In this document: piece after piece, positions 1 to 11,375 of the stretch | Position numbering within the stretch: position 1 is the stretch's first letter | Layout: the number at the start of each line of letters is the position of its first letter | Assembly (NCBI GenBank): GCA_027596945.1 | Contig: JADGJH010000256.1 | Span: 1 to 23,444, forward strand | Length of the DNA: 23,444 nucleotides | Direction of reading: 5' to 3' | From: Physocladia obscura | Lineage: Eukaryota > Chytridiomycota > Chytridiomycetes > Chytridiales > Chytriomycetaceae | The notes under the pieces: model-generated | What the model was told of the DNA's origin: nothing | The model's database searches: none | What the model saw: the letters and a program-made list of their open reading frames with translations, nothing else | Made by a program: the position numbers and the translations under genes

Positions 1-75
1 AAAGATAAAGAAAATTTTAAACTTGACAAGTCTCCTTGCCTTGTTGAACTGGTTTTAATAAATCAAAACCTTGCT
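1..75 (+). repeat. 270-bp repeat family, copy 1 (3' end only)
   Basis: The first 75 bases match the last part of two other copies in this window (about 11298-11375 and 15868-15941). The shared core is the run acaagtctccttg, then ggttttaataaatcaaaacc, with similarity ending at ccttgc. The 5' part lies outside the window. No coding potential is seen in this piece. Confidence 0.85.
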
Positions 76-94
76 TTTTATTTTGTGTTTCTGA

Positions 95-481
95 TTGGAG
101 GAAACAACTGTGGCGTATCAGCTGCAACGCCACAATGGCCGCTTTTCACAGGCGCCGACGCGCTGGTTTCATTGCTGGCCGAGTACGCGGCGCTGCGGTC
201 TGATTCGGCCGATGCGCTTTACTGCTCATGAATTGCGAGCGTTTGTGTTCAACAACAACCACAACCAACTGGCTTTCGAACAATTACCCAACACACATCG
301 AAACAGCAACTTGACGCATTCGGACATTGACAGCGCAACCAGAACACGTGCAGAATACATCCAGGTCAACTTGAATAAACTCCTGGAATACGAAACGCCT
401 CTCATCTCAACACAAACGGTGATATTAATACTCCAGGCTTGCTATCTGTCAACAATTCAAAATTGGACTAGATTGATATAA
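95..481 (+). pseudogene. GC-richer decayed ORF of unknown origin
   Basis: An open frame of about 128 codons begins at a TTG, not an ATG, directly after the repeat. The first 140 bases are much richer in GC than the surroundings. A second frame over the same bases (from about 97) reads like normal protein, with a W-P-L-F-T-G-A-D-A-L-V-S-L-L-A-E-Y stretch, before a stop near 229. Two overlapping plausible frames, no ATG and no splice sites suggest a frameshifted gene relic rather than a working gene. The W-x-x-helix look resembles the start of Myb/SANT-type DNA-binding domains, but this is too weak to name. It may belong to the same decayed gene as 485-1114. Confidence 0.35.
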
Positions 482-484
482 AAA

Positions 485-1114
485 AGAATGATTGGTATGT
501 ATTCAATGTTCGGATGTCACGTCAAAGTCTGTTGGAAACAACAGAGAGATATTTCAAACAACGAAATCCTCAGAAGAAAGCTTTCAAACACAGCAGCAGC
601 CACTTGAAACCAACAAAATCTAGCTGAAATGTCAAGCAGCAGTGGTTCAGTCATGACAGCAAAGAATAGGCTTTTCATTTCAAACCTGCAAGTGACATAC
701 AAGTTTTGAACAAAAAGCAGTGCAAATCTCAAAGACCAAACCACAGGCAAGTCGAATGCTACGCTTATTCAAAACACTGGCTCTTCAAGGTGCTAAAAAA
801 CAGAAAAAGCAGAAACTTCAAAAGTTGACAACAATAGTGCTCCTGATTCTGAAACCACACAGCGAAAAAAACCAAAAAACTCAGGTAAAAGCAAAACATC
901 TACCAGTAGTTCTTCAATAACTACAATAGATACTATCATGAATTTGAAGCATGGCATAGAAAAACAAAGTGAATGAGAACTGGAATTTAAGGTATGGAAA
1001 CTCATATTCAAGAAAGAATAGTTTTTATTAGAGAAGCAAGAATGGGAGTTACAGGTGGAGAACAATAGGAAGCAGCGTGATATATTGGCAATGCTGGTTT
1101 TAAAACTTAAATAA
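485..1114 (+). pseudogene. Decayed ORF ending in a charged coiled coil
   Basis: Conceptual translation with internal stops gives a Lys/Ser-rich middle (about 800-920, with runs such as KSKTSTSSSSITTIDTIMNL). This is followed by a highly charged helix containing EKQEWELQVENNRKQRD, ending at a TAA at 1112-1114. The layout, a Ser/Thr-rich linker and then a Glu/Arg/Lys coiled-coil tail, is the same as at the end of the two DUF6818-like genes (12500-12686 and 22925-23154), although the residues differ. No DNA-binding head is clearly preserved upstream. It is probably the accessory ORF of a transposon, because a DDE_4-type transposase fragment faces it at 1720-2130. Several in-frame stops make it non-functional. 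Confidence 0.4.
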
Positions 1115-1719
1115 AGTGTATTTTGATCTCTTCATCAAACTTTAAGAACTCTAAGGCACTTATTAGAAAATTCATTTATCAATTTATTTTTCTTTATTTA
1201 TTAATTTGGTAGTGTCATACTGTACAAATATTCATGTACTATGGGCAGGTCAAAATTAAAATCAGTTATTCATTTCTTCTTTGTGTACATTTGTGAATAT
1301 TTGTCAATAAGGCAGCAACAGCAGAGTACATTCCTATTAACTGCAATAGAAGCTTTTGACTTGTAGTCAGGAAATTTCCTTAACTTCAGAATCAACCCAA
1401 ATTTCCATTCAACTGCTATAAATTAGATTGCTAATCTAATTTTCTCCAAGTATTTTCTAGAAATTTCTCAAGTCTTCTATTACATTCAAGAACCCAAAAA
1501 CAATTTAAGCGATTTTCAATTACTTTCCAACCTTTTTTCGTTTAAAGCATCTTTTATTCTTTTTCTTTCATTTTCTTTCTACTTCAAAAACTACTTAAAC
1601 CCAATTCTGTTCTTTACTTTATTATGTCCTATTAAACAAAACAAAGTCTTTATTAATTGACTCAAGCTGCTACAACCACCAGCAAAACTTCTACTTTTCT
1701 ACTACTTACTGGAAACTTA
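1115..1719. other. AT-rich stretch without recognisable gene
   Basis: No ORF with protein-like composition was found on either strand. An AATAAA-like signal overlaps the end of the preceding ORF. Pyrimidine-rich and A-rich blocks (1430-1620) look like decayed intergenic or transposon DNA. Confidence 0.5.
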
Positions 1720-2130
1720 TGCCTGCTCCCCAGCTATTATTTTGTCAAATTATTATAATTTTCAGGTCTTACAATTCCTCAAACTGTTCTGTCAATAAAG
1801 CCAGTGCATGTATGAAGTGATATTCCAGCTTCAAAGATTGCATTCACACAATTTTTCATCCATACCTTATTCAAATGCACAGAATCCCAGACTAACAGAT
1901 ACTTATATGTGCCCCAGAATATCATTGAATATTGATGACAGTGTGCATTTTCCAAATTAGAAACTTCTTTGGACATTCCTCCGCTGTTTTTATTGGAATG
2001 GTGCAAGCCATGAAATGGTGAATATGTGCTGGAAGACTATTCTCTCAAGTTCTTTGAACTTGACTGCTATGCTGCCACAAATTTACCATAATATGTTCAA
2101 AAAAGGGTTGAGAACATAGAGATCAAGATA
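1720..2130 (-). pseudogene. DDE_4 (Harbinger-type) transposase fragment
   Basis: Reading the minus strand, an open stretch from 2006 to 1779 contains SVHLNKVWMKNCVNAIF, then a glycine-Ile-Ser-Leu turn and GFIDRTV, followed after a stop by GIVRP. In DDE_Tnp_4/Harbinger transposases the first catalytic Asp lies in a G-F-I-D-G-T-V-R motif, preceded by a helix and a short loop, so the match is to the family signature with Gly replaced by Arg. Upstream (2100-2010) a second frame gives LERIVFQHIFTISWL, which fits the helical region before the catalytic core. Only one catalytic Asp is covered. Stops and a frame change show it is dead. It is convergent with the coiled-coil ORF at 485-1114. Confidence 0.45.
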
Positions 2131-2426
2131 CTCTATCTCGCTCTCGATAATAATTTTCAAAAATTTCGGCGCTTTAAGTGAGCGATGTTAGATTGGGAAT
2201 GTTGATTGGATACACAAAGCCATCGGAGTTTCAAGATAGGATTATCGTCAGCTTATTCAAAACTGCTATTCTAAATGAGCCGAACATAAATCATTTATTG
2301 AAACTTGTACAGTTTATTGCCAAGTAAAAAGTGAACAAATTTTTTTGGCCTCTGAATAAAGGAGGTTTAACACTTTTTTTATTTTAAATTTTTTTATTTT
2401 TTTAAACTAATTGTCAAGCTCGCCAA
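2131..2426. other. Upstream region of the seven-helix gene
   Basis: Nothing coding is seen. The last 80 bases before the ATG at 2427 are rich in T and A tracts (2340-2405), as expected of a fungal promoter or 5' leader. No TATA box or factor site can be defended. Confidence 0.4.
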
Positions 2427-3353
2427 ATGCCGTTAAATTCAACTGACGCAAAAGTTTATTGGCAAGCAGAGATTTCGATCAGTTTCTTGTCTGTGAGCAT
2501 ATCTTTGATTGCTTCAATCAGTCTGATTTGCTCGCTTTGCGTCGTCAAAAGATCAAGGAAGAAAACTCCAATAGTGAGCATTATATTGCTTATTGGAAAC
2601 ATTTCGATAGGGATATTCATCATCGTCATGACGATCGCGCGTTTTTATAATCTTTATTTCACTCAGATGATGATAACTGGTTCCTTCGTATATTGCATAA
2701 CTCAGTATTGTTGTAAGTTAACATGAAACTCTTTTTAAAATTGATTTAAAAAAAACTATGTGATTTAAAAAAACCTATGCGCAGACGTATATTATTCATG
2801 GGCAAGAGGTGGAGACGTCGTACGGCGTGTATCTAAATCAGCATACAATTTTTTTTACTATGCTGCGAACTTTATGGCACCAATTATATTTCTCCTTCAA
2901 TTAATTGTCAATGGAGCTCACGAATTTTATCCATCTGAAACACTTAATCTTATTTGCAATATTGTCAATGTGGCAACTTCAATATTTATGTTTGTCTTTG
3001 ACTTCATACTGGTCTGCTTCTTTATAAAATATCTTAGCAGTGATAATTTCGATGGAGAAAATCTATGCAGAGAGTTTATTTTAATTGCACGTTATGGAAT
3101 ATGCGCATGCTCAACAATGATTTTCGGAATTCCAATTTTCTGTGTCTCAATTTCTGTTTCAAATAAAAATGCAGCAGCCTTGCTTACTTCAATATCTTAC
3201 GTTTTTCTGAGTTTGATGTTGGCCATCTTAGTGATGATGAAGTTGCATGTATCTAATATTATGATGGCCAACAAAAAACGACGTGAAAAATCTACAACAC
3301 TAGTGGCAGAAAATGCAAACGTTGCCTATTTTGTTATACCAAAATGCACATAG
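2427..3353 (+). CDS. Seven-transmembrane protein, GPCR-like, family unknown
   Basis: Two exons (2427-2712 and 2785-3353) joined across a 72-nt intron with GTAAGT donor and GCAG acceptor give 284 residues. The phase (1 plus 2) fits exactly, and the hydrophobic pattern continues across the junction. Seven hydrophobic segments are visible, at about residues 16-40, 48-72, 80-103, 114-138, 152-179, 193-220 and 225-250. A short N-terminus carries an N-S-T glycosylation sequon at residue 4. A basic cluster (KRSRKK, 41-46) follows helix 1 and a basic tail (NKKRREK) follows helix 7. By the positive-inside rule this gives N-out, C-in, as in G-protein-coupled receptors. No signal peptide, no D/E-R-Y motif and no NPxxY motif are seen, so receptor function is inference. 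It could also be a transporter-like or lineage-specific membrane protein. A run of AATAAA signals lies at 3415-3431. The start is the first ATG in frame. Confidence 0.75.
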
Positions 3354-3410
3354 TAACACGGAATACAATTGTGCTACTATGTTCAGTTAGAAAAATTAGC
3401 AATCTAGCCA

Positions 3411-3432
3411 AATTAAATAAAATAAAATAAAA
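3411..3432 (+). terminator. Poly(A) signal cluster of the seven-helix gene
   Basis: Three overlapping AATAAA-type hexamers lie 60-80 bases after the stop codon at 3353. This is a normal distance for 3' end formation. Confidence 0.5.
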
Positions 3433-3549
3433 CTGGTCTATGAAATAAAATAATTGAAAACACGAAAAAGGTTATTTGATTGAACAAATTCACCACTTTG
3501 TTAAATCAATTATAACCATAACCTGGGGGGTTTTTGAATCCTGTATCTT

Positions 3550-3714
3550 CAATCTAAATATGTTTCAGGATATAATCAAAAACTCTCAAAGTACTGTGTT
3601 GTCAAGAATGGTAAATACACATAAGGAAGACCTCCAAAAGTGACTGCAAAGGACTTACTTCTACAATTCTATTACAAAAGCATGGGGTGCAAGACTTTAT
3701 GTGAGTGCCCTCTG
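3550..3714 (+). pseudogene. Tc1-like transposase helix-turn-helix scrap
   Basis: Conceptual translation with a frame change gives FQDIIKNSQSTV, then a basic linker GRPPKVTAKDL. A recognition helix with S-x-S-T-V followed by G-R-P-x-K-x-T is the usual order at the N-terminus of Tc1/mariner transposases. Only this domain is left. Downstream, at 3715, the sequence changes abruptly to a piece of the 475-bp repeat family. The match is by motif only. Confidence 0.4.
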
Positions 3715-3905
3715 TTGAATCCTTTGCCTGTGGATTCACTTTGAACAGTTTCTTGAGCACAATAATTTAATTTAGTTACGAACTTATTGTTTATTTTTCT
3801 AAGAATAGAACTTTCAAATAAAATGCTCAAATTTGTACCTCATTTAAACCATTCCCAATAATACTAAATTTCTTATTGTTTGAATTTATTATTTTTGAAG
3901 CGCTG
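3715..3905 (+). repeat. 475-bp repeat family, partial copy
   Basis: The sequence ttgaatcct, then gattcact, then the run ttatttttctaagaatagaac matches the middle of the copy at 8476-8965 (from about 8597). Similarity then continues patchily through tacctcattt and atttctta. The first ~115 bases of the full unit are missing, and an internal stretch near the end is deleted. No TIR or target duplication is visible at its edges. Confidence 0.65.
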
Positions 3906-3917
3906 CCGCGTTTGAAG

Positions 3918-4121
3918 GTATTATCTGACAGGTTGTTGTCGCGTGGTTTATAAGTTGAAACGTTGCAACCTGCATGGTGTAATACTGAGCAATGCAGCAC
4001 TGAATTTTCTGGATATTCTGGAAACCTTTCTTTTGGGAATTCGAAGCCAACTTATTGGTGAAAGATTATTTGTTTCTTTACAAGCTTTCCAAATTTCAAC
4101 TGTAATTACTTTCAATTAAAT
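3918..4121 (+). other. Orphan open frame near the kinase 3' end
   Basis: A 67-codon open frame without ATG lies between a TGA and a TAA. Its translation is protein-like (for example ILSNAALNFLDILETFLLGI) and more GC-rich at the start than the flanks. It runs opposite to, and ends 99 bases from, the stop of the MARK-like gene, so it may lie in that gene's 3' UTR. No family is recognised and it may be chance. Confidence 0.2.
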
Positions 4122-4219
4122 TTTTCGTTGTTATCCAACTGCAAAGCACAAAACCATATAAAAATTTGCTCAGAGAAGGAAGAATAATTAACCTGGCAAA
4201 CTCAGAACTCCAAAAATTA

Positions 4220-6819
<2,600 letters not shown>

Positions 6820-6886
6820 TTGTACGGTTAAGAAATGTAGTCCGGTTAATTGAAAAGCAAATATCTAGATTCCACTTAGTGGAAGT
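6820..6886. other. Short upstream region of the kinase gene
   Basis: Only 67 bases separate the kinase ATG from the start of the transposase-like frame at 6887. The kinase promoter must therefore be very short or lie within the transposon remnant. No clear core motif is seen. Confidence 0.3.
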
Positions 6887-8110
6887 TTGAATATTGTGCG
6901 ATGGAGCTCTTGCGTTAGAACAATGGCAAAATATGAAACAACAATTTTTTTTCTTTTTTTTTTTTTGTTGAAATGTGTTTCTAGCACCAAATTTCCACGA
7001 AAAAAAATGTGGTTGCAAATCCAGTTGCAAAGTACCGATCACAGTCAATCTGGTGCCAGCGCTGCACCAGATGGAATCCATACTAATAATTTGATTACTG
7101 CAACTAATATGGCACCAATCCATGCAATTTTGATGCAACAGGTGAAGACATATTGCCTGTATATGCACTATTTCCTTGGCATTTCAAAAGTACAGCTGCA
7201 GAGGCTCTTTGTCAAACTATATAGGACTATTTCAAACTGGATTCAACAGTATGAAACTGATCAGTCTCTCACCCACAAGGAAAAGGCTGTTGTGTGCAAA
7301 AAATTTGGATCAGATAAGTGTAAATGGATTATAGATCTATATTCAAAAGAGCCAGTTCTATTTCTCAAAGAAACAAACCAGTGGTTCAGGAATCAGTTTC
7401 ACCTGACAATCAGCAATTTTGATTATATTACATTCTGCAAACATGATCTGGAAAGTCTCGGAGCACTAGGCCATTCAAATTTCATCAAAAAACATCATTC
7501 AATTTGCTCTGGAACTCTGCAGTTTCAATTGGTTGCTGGGTAATTTTGTTTTTTTTGGATGAGGTTTTGGTCAATAACAGAGATATGCTCTGCTCTGCAA
7601 GAGAGTCTCTGGGACTCATGGACAAGCTCTAGTTTATTGTGGCAAATAAATTCAAAAACCAAGAATATCTCTACTCTGTTTTATTGGGCTGAACGGCCAT
7701 CTTGATGTGTTTTCAACAGAAGGAACATTCACAGGAGCAAAATTCGCTGAATTCTGCATGTGTTTGCAAAGTCAGCTAAGATCTTTCAGTTTCCAGGTCC
7801 ACACTCACTTTAGATATTAGAGGGAGCACAGATCCATTGTGATGCTAACATTGTACAGTTTGTGACTTATGGGAATTGTTGTGATATTTCTTCCACCCTA
7901 TTGCCCATTTTTCAATCCAATAAAGCTTGTTTTTAGGGCTATGAAAGCAAAATTGCAATCTGTACATGTTGAGAGCTCTATTTCTGATCAAGCATGGTGG
8001 TCCACAATTTTTGGAATATGGTATCCACACACCTTCAGAAACCTATTCAGTTGTTTCAGTCATTTAATTACATTAATGGTGTAACTGGAGCTGATCTTGG
8101 TCTTTAAGGT
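6887..8110 (+). pseudogene. Tc1/mariner (IS630-like) transposase, decayed
   Basis: The longest open piece (6887-7543) has a helix-turn-helix near 7150-7260 (LGISKVQLQRLFVKLYRTIS, then NWIQQYETD), and then DLYSKEPVLFLKE, the linker with acidic residues before the second helix-turn-helix. After frame changes the DDE core continues. FLDEVLVNNRDML (7552-7590) holds the first Asp, GLNGHLDVFSTEGTF lies around 7690, DANIVQF (about 7841) holds the second, and FLPPYCPFFNPIK (7885-7926) is the end block. In the family this last block reads N-P-I-E, so the third catalytic acid is replaced by Lys. Several stops and frameshifts confirm that it is dead. These enzymes cut and paste DNA at TA sites; no TIR pair or TA duplication could be defined. 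The first ATG and a poly-T run at 6942-6968 may belong to flanking DNA. Confidence 0.75.
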
Positions 8111-8149
8111 GGAAATATGCTAAATTTTTAAAAAAGGGCTCATTTTTTT

Positions 8150-8343
8150 ATTCTCAAAATATTGCTTAAGCTTAAACAAGAGAGTGGACAGAAAAAGCAA
8201 GATGACTTGCAAGATATTGATATTCAGGTTTTCTTTTTTAAAATTTTTCGCAAAGTATTGAAATAGACATTGTTTTAGCTTAAGCAAGAGAATAAGCAGA
8301 AAGAACAAGAGAAAGAGCTAGATATTAAGATTTAGGTTTTTTT
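8150..8343 (+). repeat. Diverged tandem duplication of a coiled-coil exon-like unit
   Basis: Two ~75-95 base units lie in tandem (8155-8232 and 8262-8343). Each has the order ttg-cttaag(c), caagaga, agcagaaa, then agatatt-a-agatt/attcag and gttttt. Translated, each gives L-K-Q-E followed by a Gln/Lys/Glu helix ending in D-I-x-I. Unit 1 ends in CAG followed by GTTTTC and unit 2 starts after TTTTAG, so they look like duplicated exons with a short intron between. They follow directly on the Tc1 pseudogene. Function is unknown. Confidence 0.4.
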
Positions 8344-8475
8344 ATTGTATGTATCACTTTTTCTGATATCAAAGTATGAAATATATTCAAAAGACAACAG
8401 ACTCCTTCAAAGGCACAAATACTTTTTTTTAAAATGCCTGACACTTTATCAGGACGTGATTGGCAGAAATCCATC

Positions 8476-8965
8476 AAATGGGGATACCCAAGACAAGGGC
8501 AATTTGAATGACTCTAACTTTCCACCAGTCAAAAAAGATGTGGTTTTTGTCAGTTATTGTTGGCTAAATTCTGTTATTGCAAGTGGATTGAATTGTTGAA
8601 TCCTGTGAACACAGATTCACTTGAACTAGTGATATTGGCACAGTAAAGTATAATTTAGTTTTAGAATCTTATTATTTATTTCCAAGAATAGAACAACAAT
8701 TTAAATGCCAAATTCCATGTCTCAAAATAAACCTTCTGTACCTCATTTCTAATGCCTCAATATTAATTAAAAACCAATTTCTTAGCAAACAAAATTGTTC
8801 AAATGTAAAAGACAAAGTTAGAACATTTAATCCCTATTTTTGAATTTTGCCGTGAATAAAATATACATTATTTTCTTTCACAATTATCTAATAAATAATA
8901 TTTCTATTAAATATTATTTAACATTTATTCAGCTTATATAACACATTTTATTCTTAAATCTAACA
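8476..8965 (+). repeat. 475-bp repeat family, near-full copy (left)
   Basis: From caaatggggatacccaag to ttattcttaaatctaac this stretch matches, end to end and in opposite orientation, the sequence at 11670-12143. There are small gaps and roughly one difference in eight by eye. It holds no ORF of its own that is preserved in both copies. The ends are not obvious inverted repeats of each other and no clear target duplication flanks it. It is likely a non-autonomous mobile element, given the insertion context of the other copy. Confidence 0.85.
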
Positions 8966-9614
8966 TGAATGCAAAAGGAGTGTATGTTTTTATGTTTTTA
9001 ATCTTAGTGAAAATTAACTTTTTTTGTGTATAGTTTCAATCCATGATTCTTAGCCAATCAAATCAAAAGCATGGGGCAGGATGTGTGGATTGATGTTAAT
9101 TATATTTCAGGGGCTCATTAATATATGAAGAAATAAGTGCTGTCTTGAAAAATCAAGGTTTTTTGTTGTTTTTTTTCTTTTAAAAATAATTTTAGGTTTA
9201 ATTTTATATGTATAGCCAAAGTTGCAATAATATATATCTTTGATGAATCTGCCAAATTAATTAACTGTATGCATGAATTGGCATTCATAAGTATGCTACA
9301 AATTCCAAGTGTTCCTGCAGTAGTGGGTGCACCCAGACAGGAAGCCACACAGCCACGCAATTGGGAGACACCTGCTGCTTAGTTTTAGTTGGGTTCAGCT
9401 CTGTAAGTTTCCCTTTTTTCTTTTTTTTTGTTGTTTAATTAAACTGATTATTGACAAAGTTGGATTGATCTCACAAGCAATACAAAATACCATGTGGACA
9501 GGACATGGTTGGGCAACTAGGGCAATGGGTGATGTGGTGACTCTAAATGCAGGCATTGATGGAATAGAGGAGGGTTCTTGTTGCTGGTGGTGCCAGAGCA
9601 AGGACTTGGTATCT
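8966..9614 (+). other. Unclassified remnant, possibly upstream part of the gypsy element
   Basis: An open frame without ATG (about 9195-9384) follows an ATTTTAG that could be a splice acceptor; it contains IPSVPAVVGAPRQEATQPR. A second frame (9440-9614, with VVTLNAGIDGIEEGS) is in the same phase as the integrase remnant that begins after its stop, so it may be polyprotein from before the integrase. Neither could be assigned. The rest is AT-rich with T-runs. Confidence 0.3.
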
Positions 9615-10410
9615 TAATTGGAAAAAAGAGAAAACATTGTGTGTATACACTCTCAAATTTTGCGCTACAAGCTCAGAAATGATTGTTTATACTACGTTTA
9701 CAAGACTCATGCAAGACTTTTTGTACCAAAACCACTGAGACATTCAATTATTCACAACAGCTGGGAACACACTGCTAAAAAAATTACATGTTAATTTCAC
9801 TAGCCCTGATGTCCAAGCTTTTGCTCAAACATGTGACTTCTGCCAACAACACAAGATTACAAAAAGATTGCCTTATGGATTACTCCAACCTCATGAAGTA
9901 CCACCTTACAAATGGTATACAATTTCTGTTGACTTCATGACTCACCTACCAGTAACTACAACTGGACATGACACAATGATGGCTGTTATTGATTCTGGAA
10001 TTAAAAAACATGTATCTTTGCTCTCAAAGGAACTGCCACCACTCATGACATTGCTTACATCTTTGAAGCCAAAATCTTCAAGCACCATGGAATTCCGAAG
10101 CATATGATCTCTGATTGCAACCCCAAATTCATGTCAAAATTTTGAATAGAACTCTGCTCTCTCAAGATCAAACAAACTGCTTCTACAAATTATCATGAAG
10201 AAAAGAATGATTAGATTCTTGAACTTCCTGCCAATTTGCACATTCACCCTGTTTTCCATCCAGAAAAACTCAAGATGTACTACTAGGATTCTATCAAGCC
10301 TCATCCATTGGCAAATCAACCAATTCAAGTTCAAACAATTGAGAAAATCCTTGCTGCAAGACAAATTGGAGGAAAACACTTTGCAATCCTTTAAATTTGT
10401 TTGCATAAAC
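9615..10410 (+). pseudogene. Ty3/gypsy pol fragment: integrase and chromodomain-like tail, internally deleted
   Basis: Conceptual translation across frame changes follows the order of a Ty3/gypsy integrase. LYYVYKTHARLFVPKPLRH is the segment before the zinc-binding domain. TCDFCQQHKITKR supplies the C-x-x-C half of the HHCC finger. PPYKWYTISVDFMTHLP holds the first catalytic Asp. FKHHGIPKHMISDCNPKF holds the second. The reading then jumps after STNYH, where the third catalytic Glu should follow, straight to ELPANLHIHPVFH, the conserved C-terminal block. IEKILAARQIGGK after that resembles a chromodomain start. So roughly the last third of the core is deleted. No LTR pair, reverse transcriptase or RNase H is visible. 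In life this enzyme inserted the element's DNA copy into chromatin. Confidence 0.8.
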
Positions 10411-10730
10411 ATTTCTGCCATTTCTGGCATTTTGCTGAATAAACAACATAGGCAGAAGTGAGTTTTCCCATCAATTCAAGAAGCTTCAATATTGTCATTC
10501 TATCACAAAATCTCAAGTTGTTAGCAACTTGTGTAAAAATTGACTGCAATTCTTGTGGAATTGTTGATGGAAGGCTTGAATTGTTGAGCATTTTAACTGC
10601 AACTTCAAAAAGCAATGAGAAATTACTCATTTTCAATCTTGTTGAATGAGAATGCTAGTTTCTGAGTCTAGAAGCAGAAGTTTGACTGTGGGTGGATATT
10701 GGTCTTTTTTTGGCAATCTGCAGAGACATA
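10391..10730 (-). other. Unidentified minus-strand ORF remnant
   Basis: The minus strand is open from 10636 to 10391 and, after one stop, upstream to about 10730. The translation is strongly helical and protein-like (for example TIPQELQSIFTQVANNLRFC, then DRMTILKLLELMGKLTSAYV). It overlaps the end of the gypsy remnant, whose conceptual reading fades at about 10400. I do not recognise the family. It may be part of another transposon or an N-terminal exon, because VVYSAKCQKW at the end loses protein character. Confidence 0.3.
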
Positions 10731-10765
10731 ATTGTAGTTATTGAGTCATTGGAGGACTTACAAAA

Positions 10766-10803
10766 CTGGGACAAATGAAAAAGACAAAATGTCTTTGTCC
10801 CAG
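10766..10803. repeat. Inverted repeat upstream of DUF6818-like copy A
   Basis: CTGGGACAAA (10766-10775) and TTTGTCCCAG (10794-10803) are perfect 10-bp inverted arms around an 18-bp loop that itself contains GACAAAATGTC. The analogous region before copy B (21946-22013) has GGACC/GGTCC-type inverted arms and a similar ccaaaatgtgtttggtcc core. It may mark the terminal inverted repeat of the transposon that carries the DUF6818 gene. Confidence 0.5.
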
Positions 10804-11105
10804 CGTAACAGGCATTTTGTTCTGGGATATTTTTGTGAAGATGAAAAAATGGTCTTGACAAAAACAAATTTTTAGCCTAAAAAAGACAAAACAGAAAAAT
10901 AAACAAACAGCCAACTCAAAGCACCAAAAAAGCACCCAAAATGCCAGCAGCAGCAACAGCAATTAAACTGCGTGGGAATAATTGGCAGCCACACAAAATC
11001 AAAAATTTACTGGATATTATTGAAGACGTCCTTCTGTCTGGGTCAAATGAATGGGATGTTGTCACAATGTGGTATACAACACTGGGTTACAATCAAGATG
11101 CAGAA

Positions 11106-11375
11106 TCAACAGGCTGGGCTGAATTGTTTAAGGAATAAGGTTGGGCAAAATGCAGGCAGATGGGGATGTTGCCAAGACACCCCAAATGCCAATTTTATTG
11201 GGAAACACGAAAATAAAATCAAACAAAAACAGGCACAAAGTTTGCATAGTTGGAACAGGGCAGGGAGAATGACAGCACTAGATGTGGGTCATTAAAGAGA
11301 AAAAGATAAAACAAAAATTTATTTTTGACAAGTCTCCTTGCCTTGTTGAACAGGTTTTAATAAATCAAAACCTTG
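11106..11375 (+). mobile_element. 270-bp repeat family, copy 2, inserted in DUF6818-like copy A
   Basis: From tcaacaggctggg to aaaccttgc this matches 15672-15941 nearly base for base apart from small gaps, and its last part matches 1-75. Its edges fall between the codons for LGYNQDAE and T-V-K-S-K-Y-K-K-L, which are contiguous in copy B (up to a frameshift), so it is an insertion of about 270 bp. It does not start with GT or end with AG, so it is not an intron. No target duplication, TIR or Pol III box A/B is evident. Confidence 0.8.

Noticed and set aside
9000..10900. LTRs flanking the gypsy fragment
   Set aside because: No direct repeat pair with TG…CA ends was found on both sides; the inverted units around it are a different family.
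11106..11375. The 270-bp unit as an intron of the DUF6818-like gene
   Set aside because: It lacks GT-AG ends and occurs at two other places without that gene; copy B has no intron there.
11106..11375. The 270-bp unit as a tRNA-derived SINE
   Set aside because: No convincing A-box or B-box promoter and no terminal A-run or target duplication was seen.
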